From contig CP136061.1 of the NCBI GenBank assembly GCA_032622095.1, positions 47,067,797-47,131,796 on the forward strand: a DNA stretch of 64,000 nt, read 5' to 3'. The position numbers were made by a program, and so were the translations under genes. This document shows positions 59,701 to 64,000 of this stretch, piece after piece (the first letter of the stretch is position 1; every line of letters begins with the position of its first letter). This DNA is from Siphonodentalium dalli (Eukaryota; Mollusca; Scaphopoda; Gadilida; Siphonodentaliidae). Below the pieces are notes generated by a model. It did not search any database and had not been told where the DNA came from. It saw only the letters and a list, made by a program, of their open reading frames with translations.

Positions 59701-61566
59701 TCTCGACTTAGTTTTACCCTTGTTTTGCAGATGGAGAAGGTTCTTAAATACCAGCCTGAAGAGGAGGAAGAGTTAGAAGCTATACTAAGCAACATCGACC
59801 AATGTCAGACCAGGGTCGTCCTTCTATCTGCAAAGTACGTTTTCTAATGATCAGATAATTACTTTTACACAAAATACTTTGGCTGGAGGCGTCAGATTAC
59901 TTTGTTTTCAGATTTATCAGATTTGGACCAGGAACCAGTCTATGCAACAAGAGACATTGAGTGTGCTCAAATAAACAGAAACGAGATGCGCAGAAACAAT
60001 GACAGACAACAGCTAGATAGATATTTTCATTCTCTAAGCAATTACAGTAATGCCCTAAATAATCGTCTCCTTAACCACAGCAGAATTAGGGGTAACTTTT
60101 CAGGATTTAGTTGGAAATATGGCTTGTTGCCATTCATCGGAAAGCTCTCACTGAGAATTATGGGTAACTTTTCAGGATTTAGTTGGAAATATAGCTTGTT
60201 GCCATTCCATGGCAGCATGGCAGCCATATTTCCGTCTAAATCCTGAAAAGTTTCTCATAATTCTGCTGTGGTTAAGGAGTCGATTATTTAGGGCATTACT
60301 GTATATCAACTTTGAGAAGACAATCGGTTATTAAAATGTGCTGTTACTTCCATGAAGTACTAGAAACTTAAACAGTGGTTGTCAAATTCATTTGACTGGT
60401 TCTTGCCCCAATCAAACCAGCTGCCTAATTCATAGTAACCTGATCCTTTCTGCAATACTTTGGACCCTTGCTATTATTGCGTCTCAGAATTGCACACATC
60501 CGGGGATCGGTTTTCACTTTATATTGAAGGTACTTTCTAGGGTAATTGTCAACAAGGAAATTGACTGATTAAATGATGCTCAAATTAGAGTTTTAGGGGC
60601 CTAAAACCAGCATTTTATTTGAACATCAATTCCCGGATAAGTACATTTTTAAAGATGGATTATCTCTTTAAATAACAAATTTTAAAAAGTTGCGTGGGTA
60701 TAAAATAATAGATATGAACTGAAGACCCCTGTCCGGAAAAGCTTCTATCAATTAATATTGATTTTATTTCGAATATTAAATCGGGACCGTTCATGTTACT
60801 ATTTTTAGAACCGACCATTCGCATGATACCATATTGCGATATAGAGCACTGGGCTGTTCCTACGGCTATGCAACGAAAGTCAAATGTCACAAATTGGTTG
60901 TTTGTATTGTTCTGTTCTACATATATAAGCGCTATTAAGTATAATTAACGTTTATTTGTGACAAAATTGTTGAATAAATTTCTGGTCTCTGTAAACATGT
61001 AGTAACCACTATTGTTCGTTAGCTGAACAAACACACCTATTTAGACCATAAAATATTAGAAATAAAATTAATATTAATCGATAGAAGCATTTCCGGACAG
61101 GAGTCTTCGATTCAAATCAAATATTTTATACCCCGGTAACAATATAATACATGTTTACAAAGAGATAATCCACCTTTAAGACAAACTATATGTTTTATCA
61201 GCATAGGACACATCAAAGTTATAGAGGATGTTTTGATAAAGTAGTTGTCGGCCATTTTTTATATTTTAACTGGGAATTAGTTAAATTTGTGAATTTATAT
61301 CTGTAAAGTTTGATGGCAAATTTCATTCTAAAGGTATATATACATAATTCAACTATAAAACTAACAATGTTATTTCTATATTATTATTTATATGTGAAGA
61401 TTCTAACATGGTAATTAATTTCATACGTATAAGCATTTTGAAATATTTTTCAGCATGGCAGATGCTGAGCGAATATATTCAATGGCCGAAAAACTCAAGA
61501 TAACGGGAAACTCATATGTCTGGATTGTATCTGAGAGGGCTCTCGATGGACATAATATACCAGAAG
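50777..61566 (+). CDS. GRIN1: NMDA glutamate receptor subunit 1 (GluN1), first four coding exons; gene continues past window
   Basis: The exons are 50777-51169, 59219-59395, 59731-59834 and 61454-61566, joining in phases 0, 0 and 2 with GTACGC, GTATAG, GTACGT and GTCAGA donors; the last exon ends in phase 1. About 262 residues are encoded. They form the N-terminal part of the amino-terminal (ANF-receptor, periplasmic-binding-like) domain of GluN1, the glycine-binding obligatory subunit of NMDA-type cation channels. Matches to the family include IGGVLS-x-RK near residue 30, ALSMC (Cys81, equivalent to the conserved disulphide Cys79 of vertebrate GluN1), VSYT-x-GFY-(K/R)-IPV, SFLRTVPPY-x-HQ, the segment ending VVLLSA, and TGNSYVWIV-x-ER. 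A hydrophobic stretch (about residues 8-18) is the signal peptide. Asn55 lies in an N-glycosylation sequon. I took the ATG at 50777; the in-frame ATG at 50795 is an alternative start. Intron 1 is 8.05 kb and packed with MITEs. No fifth exon was recognised to 64000. Ligand-binding and channel domains are outside the window. Confidence 0.88.
51192..51317. mobile_element. 126-bp internally deleted palindrome MITE next to GRIN1 exon 1 donor
   Basis: CAGTAATGCCCTAAATAATT and GGGCTTTACTG with TA flanks. The centre and part of one arm are lost. It begins 22 bp after the end of coding exon 1 (donor GT at 51170). Confidence 0.8.
51633..51706 (+). pseudogene. Duplicated fragment of the 3' end of GRIN1 coding exon 1
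   Basis: TATAAGATACCTGTAATAGG...TTCTCTAATAAG repeats exon 1 positions 51116-51169 and runs on into the intron side (ATTTGTTT). In frame it reads YKIPVIGISAGDSAFSNK against YKIPVIGISARDSAFSDK. Of five base differences three are silent. The GTACGC donor is replaced by TTATGG, and no convincing matching acceptor was found, so it is a decayed partial exon copy 518 bp downstream of its source. Confidence 0.8.
51735..52040. repeat. Dispersed repeat (GGTCATTGTCGCATGG / CCAGGATCTCC family)
   Basis: CTGAATTGGTCATTGTCGCA, CCAGGATCTCCTAACATTGC, AAATGTTCAAAAAGTCACCC and ATGTGACTGAGATGATGGGT recur at 53590-53820 and partly at 9871 and 52918. CCACCCAGGATCTCC and its complement-like GGGTGACTTTATGC / TGGGAGATCGTGAG suggest inverted ends. 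Confidence 0.5.
52148..52443. mobile_element. Element with GACCCGCCATATC termini carrying hairpin modules
   Basis: TGACCCGCCATATCAAATCC and GGATTTGATATGGCGGGTCA are inverted ends unlike the TTAA-CCCTTT families. Inside, TACCCTGTGCCAATGCATTC opens a half module (52196-52235), and a complete reverse-oriented module lies at 52326-52392 ending GGCACAGGGTA. The left module lost its second arm. Confidence 0.7.
52635..52890. mobile_element. Palindromic hAT-type MITE with exact 8-bp duplication
   Basis: CAAGCCTTGAAATAGTGTGT to CTATTTCAAGGCTTG. The flanks AGTCCAAT at 52627-52634 and 52891-52898 are identical. The body alternates GAATGAGGTCCCCAGAGGGT with its complement four times, plus GATGCTA(G)CCCGC(T)ATGCGGGGTAGCATC. 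Confidence 0.88.
53195..53316. repeat. Inverted repeat with ~30-bp arms
   Basis: TGAATGTAGTTTGAGTGTGT-TTTATTGA pairs with TCAATAAAACACACTCAAAC-TACATTCA. Inside, GGGTATATGCCGCTGTG and CACAGCGCTATACCC also pair. It is likely a MITE core. Confidence 0.7.
53428..53888. mobile_element. Composite CAAGCCTTG hAT-type MITE interrupted by another repeat
   Basis: 53428-53597 is a compact complete copy. 53598-53817 is a fragment of the CCAGGATCTCC repeat. 53818-53888 is a second right arm ending CAAGGCTTG. The left flank ACAATTAG (53420-53427) reappears at the right as ACAATTA (53889-53895) plus G at 54111, split by the next element, so the composite moved as one unit. Confidence 0.75.
53896..54108. mobile_element. 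213-bp palindrome MITE inserted in the target duplication of the preceding element
   Basis: CAGTAACGCCCTAAGTAATC to CGTTACTG, flanked by TA. The arms are virtually identical including the CGCCCTAAG variant on both sides, so this is a young copy. Confidence 0.88.
54193..54429. mobile_element. 237-bp TTAA MITE with one hairpin module
   Basis: TTAACCCTTTGATTGCCAGG and CCTGGCACTCAAAGGGTTAA. Module at 54244-54310. Same family as 48646-48898. Confidence 0.82.
54590..54848. mobile_element. TTAA-CCCTTTACCCAAC element, right part replaced
   Basis: TTAACCCTTTACCCAACAAA starts the inverse orientation of the 400-bp family (GGCCAAAACCGGCCAAATAA, TCTATTGAGACAG complement). Module at 54744-54810. After TTTTTAACACTTTTTACCAT the sequence switches to the satellite-like repeat at 54849, so the right half is missing. 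Confidence 0.7.
54849..55600. repeat. ~120-bp tandem units led by a CCGTCCGTC run
   Basis: GTTTACCCATACCATGTATG-GTAAAC opens, then CCGTCCGTCCGTCC, then four to five units each with ATAACTCAAACATTTTTTATC, AACCAAATTTGGTATATGAG, CCCAAAATACAGA, GAGTTCGAATATGGGTTTGA and CAGAGTTATGGCCC. A decayed relative fills 26405-27100, and single units lie at 59500-59720. Confidence 0.75.
55601..56160. other. GRIN1 intron 1, nothing recognised
   Basis: AT-rich intron sequence without recognised repeats except a TTAACCCTTCTATATTGACT word at 56001 that could be an orphan terminus. Confidence 0.45.
56161..56338. mobile_element. Half of a 400-bp-type TTAA element with hairpin module
   Basis: Module at 56241-56307 in reverse orientation, then GGGCCCTTCTGTTGGGTAAA-GGGTTAA (TTAA at 56335-56338). 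The left side begins with GGTTAAACATCTGCCGATCG-TGATCGGCCTCTCGTT, a word also found at 28634-28671, instead of the expected second half. Confidence 0.65.
56361..56514. repeat. Inverted-repeat element (ACTTGCAGACCGATTGG)
   Basis: GAAATGACTTGCAGATCGAT-TGGAGTAATTGGTTTTGAC pairs with the block ending CAATCGGTCTGCAAGTTATTTC. The central GTGATTAAAC / GTTTAATTAC also pairs. Confidence 0.6.
56761..57200. mobile_element. Older 440-bp CAAGCCT hAT-type element
   Basis: CAAGCCTGGATTTAGTGTGT to ATATCCAGGCTTG. The flanks are TCTGTGAA (56753-56760) and TCGGTGAA (57201-57208), 7 of 8 matching. It retains a longer middle (56885-57065) shared with the copy at 25613-26010, which suggests it is nearer the parental form of the shorter palindromes. 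Confidence 0.7.
57591..58404. repeat. 45-bp direct repeats 760 bp apart
   Basis: CCACGAAATCAACGATTTAA-AAGGATTTTACAGTAGTTTCTTTTTT occurs at 57595-57640 and 58356-58401, essentially identical. No reverse transcriptase or other gene was recognised between them. Confidence 0.6.
58405..59218. other. GRIN1 intron 1, 3' part
   Basis: AT-rich, no element recognised. The acceptor TTTTTCTATTTGTAG ends at 59218. Confidence 0.5.
60045..60301. mobile_element. Rearranged 213-bp palindrome MITE with internally duplicated left arm
   Basis: The termini CAGTAATGCCCTAAATAATC and GGGCATTACTG with TA flanks are intact. After CTCACTGAGA the left-arm segment ATTATGGGTAACTTTTCAGG...TTGCCATTC is repeated, then a short CATGGCAGCATGGCAGCCAT joins the right arm. 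It lies in GRIN1 intron 3. Confidence 0.75.
60649..61179. mobile_element. 531-bp inverted-repeat element with TTAA target (AGATGGATTATC ends)
   Basis: TTAA-AGATGGATTATCTCTTT and AAAGAGATAATCCACCT-TTAA. Inside, GTCCGGAAAAGCTTCTATCA-ATTAATATT pairs with AATATTAATCGATAGAAGCA-TTTCCGGAC. Same family as 44766-45021; intron 3 of GRIN1. Confidence 0.75.
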
Positions 61567-62806
61567 GTCAGATTAAGTTTCATTATCGAAACATGTTTGC
61601 CACATTCATTTGCTGTACACAATGCAGTGAACTGCTGTCACAAACGCACACAATTATCATGCAAATTTAGTTTGTGGCAAATGTGCTTCGAATTTAGTTT
61701 TTAACATAATTTGGATAGCATAATTTTGTCGTAAAAATTCTGCAAACTATTATTATGTCATAATTAACGTTCAGCTCATTTCTCTGCAAGCTATCATGAA
61801 CATCATCAGCATTACAAAAGTTTGCTGCAACTTTGCAGTTGGAAAATTGCCAGTAGTTGCAGCGACATTTTCTGATTGGTGCATACTGATTGCAATTATT
61901 GTTAGAACTGATTGAGAACATAAAACAAGTCAAAGGAGTTCGGACTTAGGGCCCTGCGATTGGTTTCGATTGCTATTCAAAATTGTTCGTCGTATTCATT
62001 TCAAAATCTGCTGTCCTGATTCAATTTGTATCAAATCTTTGCCATCAGGTGGATACACATGCTGTCAATGTACAAACATTCGGTTTTGTGCAAAGAAACT
62101 TTGGATACTAATGAACAATTACACATAACGGTTTATAAATAGACCACCCCATTTCTGTGTGAATGAAATATGTTCACCGGGACTGCAGTGTTTAAGTAAT
62201 TGTATGTCACATATATGGGAATTACTTGTGCATCTAACTGTATATGGCAGATTTCAGTATACATTAGAGACCTTTCACAAAATCACTATTATGATTATGG
62301 ATAGGATATATATTGTCCTAGTAAGGTGGAAACCATCACAACTTACATACGACGGTTAATTGGTGACACGGAATATGCCACACTATATTCAGTTGCACAT
62401 TATATTTCATGGAAAAGGAAATGTGTGTCTATTTTAGATCCCATGTTCTTATCCGTGTGTTATGCACCACACGCATAAAGGTAGAGCGTCCCCAAGCAGG
62501 ACCGGTGGCACATGCTTGACACATCTGCACATAATTAAACTGAGTGGGTATATTTCGTCTCGCATAAGTACCCGCGTATCTGTAATCGTATTCATGATTT
62601 TGCGAAAGGTCTCTATTGATAATGAGGTTTTCGACTCATTACGGTGACCAATTTGACTGTTTCTCCAAACTATTCCTTGCATTCACTCGTGTTTGCTTGA
62701 TACAATGAATTGATTCAAGATTTGATGTGATTTAAAATCTTCTGCATGATTTTATTCGAAATGAAAACACCAAATTCGCAAGTCCATATTAGGACTTAAA
62801 GGTACT
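61567..62806. other. GRIN1 intron 4, nothing recognised
   Basis: AT-rich intronic sequence. No fifth exon was recognised. Confidence 0.45.
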
Positions 62807-63195
62807 CAATCCGATAAAACTCCTATCAATTACTATGTCAATGGCTTCGGGGGTCAAACATATTTGATTCGAGTCGAGGAAGTCACCCATCAAAGCTCAG
62901 ATTTGTTAGATATCGATTTTAGAAATCTATTATTTGGCCCAGAACTCAGTCAAAATTGCGTTAAAATTACCACTTGATTTTAGAGTTATCCATCCTTGTC
63001 TGTTTGAATAGATTTGGAGTTCACATCCAGAGCAGATTACGGCAGTTGTTAGTACTCATCTCGAGTTAACAACAAATTTCAAAAATCAATATCTAATAAC
63101 TCTGAGCTTTGTTTGATGGGTTCCTCGACTCAAATCAAATATGTTTTACCCCCAAAGCCAAAGAAATAGTAATATAGGACCCTCTGATCGGATTG
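62807..63195. repeat. Inverted-repeat element (CAATCCGAT ends)
   Basis: CAATCCGATAAAACTCCTAT...GGCTTCGGGGGTCAAACATA pairs with TATGTTTTACCCCCAAAGCC...GATCGGATTG. Further in, AGATTTGTTAGATATCGATTTT pairs with AAAAATCAATATCTAATAACTCT. Confidence 0.6.
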
Positions 63196-63343
63196 TTGTT
63201 GTTGGAATCTGTTGAAAATTTGTTGTTGTAAATGGTGAATTTATTTTTGTGTTGATACTAAAAATGATCTCATTCGAGACATGAGACTGATGTTTATTTT
63301 CTTTAGTGGTGAGCCACATTTGTCTCTTGTCACTCTTTGTATC

Positions 63344-63684
63344 TTAACCCTTTGCGAGTAGAATGACACATATGTCGCCCTACGGTTCGCGAGTGGAACG
63401 ACATATATGTCTTTTCAGGAAGTGTCATTTTTATGTAGACATAACTTCAATTGATCTTCTGATTTATAAATGATTTGTATAGGAGATATTTTTATTAATA
63501 TAATGTCCCAATGTATAAGTGCAATAGATTATGATAGCACACGTAAACAGAAAATACACATAAATTAAAAACAAATTATTGGACCTTTTGACCCTAATTT
63601 GTTCATAATTATTGCTATGACGTTGACGTTAAACTCACACATGACGTCATGTAATGACGTTATATATACTCTCCAAAGGGTTAA
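63344..63684. mobile_element. 341-bp TTAA element with CCCTTTGCGAGTAGAA end
   Basis: TTAA-CCCTTTGCGAGTAGAATG left and CTCTCCAAAGGG-TTAA right. No hairpin module inside. GGAACGACATATATGTC and AATGACACATATGTCGCC are internal repeats near the left end. It is a TTAA family with different interior. Confidence 0.6.
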
Positions 63685-63811
63685 AGAATAAAATGAAGAA
63701 AAAAATAATATTTAACTAATGAACTGCCAGACACCTGACAAACTTCTTGGATCTGATACCAGAAAGACAATCTAGCTATCATTTGTTAAATCAATAATCT
63801 TTGACTAGACA

Positions 63812-64000
63812 TTAACCCTTTACCCAACAAACCGGCCAAAACCGGCCAAATAAAGCTTCAACAGCCTAAAATATCTTCGGTCTGTCTCAATAGAACCATA
63901 CAAATATGGATATCATTGGAACCGGCTCCTTGACCACATTGTGATAGCTACAGTTAGCCCTGTGCCAATGCATTCTCTTATATATGCGAGTCGACCATAG
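63812..64000. mobile_element. TTAA-CCCTTTACCCAAC element with hairpin module, cut by the window edge
   Basis: TTAACCCTTTACCCAACAAA followed by GGCCAAAACCGGCCAAATAA as at 54590. The hairpin module opens at 63965. Confidence 0.75.

Noticed and set aside
63344-63684. CRE-like TGACGTCA and repeated ATGACGT words as a promoter
   Set aside because: They lie inside a TTAA-bounded element within a GRIN1 intron; sequence alone gives no reason to call a promoter.

Overview
This is AT-rich eukaryotic genomic DNA from an animal. Split genes with GT..AG introns, heavy loading with short inverted-repeat (MITE-type) elements, abundant ACATGTAC-rich spacers and CCGTCCGTCTGTCC-type repeats suggest a marine invertebrate, most likely a mollusc or another lophotrochozoan. 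The species guess is inference only.

Three protein-coding genes are supported. (1) The first exon of UFL1 (UFM1 E3 ligase) lies on the minus strand at 1382-1455, and the rest of the gene lies left of the window. (2) A complete YJU2/CCDC94 splicing-factor gene lies on the plus strand, with seven coding exons from 1636 to 20540 and 378 residues. Its start codon is head to head with UFL1, 180 bp away, so the two probably share a bidirectional promoter. (3) The first four coding exons of an NMDA-receptor subunit gene of GluN1 (GRIN1) type lie on the plus strand at 50777-61566, and the gene continues past the right edge. All listed splice junctions join in phase.

The 30 kb between YJU2 and GRIN1, and the introns of both, are mostly repeats. 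There are 5'-truncated non-LTR retrotransposon ends (20.9-21.8 kb and 41.8-42.6 kb). There are hAT-like elements with clear 8-bp target duplications (7684-8545, 14266-15696, and a palindromic family at 18.0, 52.6, 53.4 and 56.8 kb). A 213-bp near-perfect palindrome with TA targets is present about ten times. Several families have TTAA targets, many of them beginning CCCTTT. Many of the latter carry one conserved 67-bp hairpin (CCAATGCATTCTC...). Satellite-like and minisatellite arrays include a 19-bp array of about 82 copies (45446-47012), a ~165-bp array (31.2-32.9 kb), 43-bp arrays in two YJU2 introns, and a CACGTG-rich block (35.8-36.1 kb).

The most unusual points are: the hairpin module shared by elements with different termini; a 43-bp intronic minisatellite that copies the YJU2 exon 3 splice acceptor eleven times directly in front of the real one; a decayed second copy of the end of GRIN1 coding exon 1; and elements nested so precisely that their order of insertion can be read. 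No prokaryotic genes, CRISPR arrays or intact transposases were seen.
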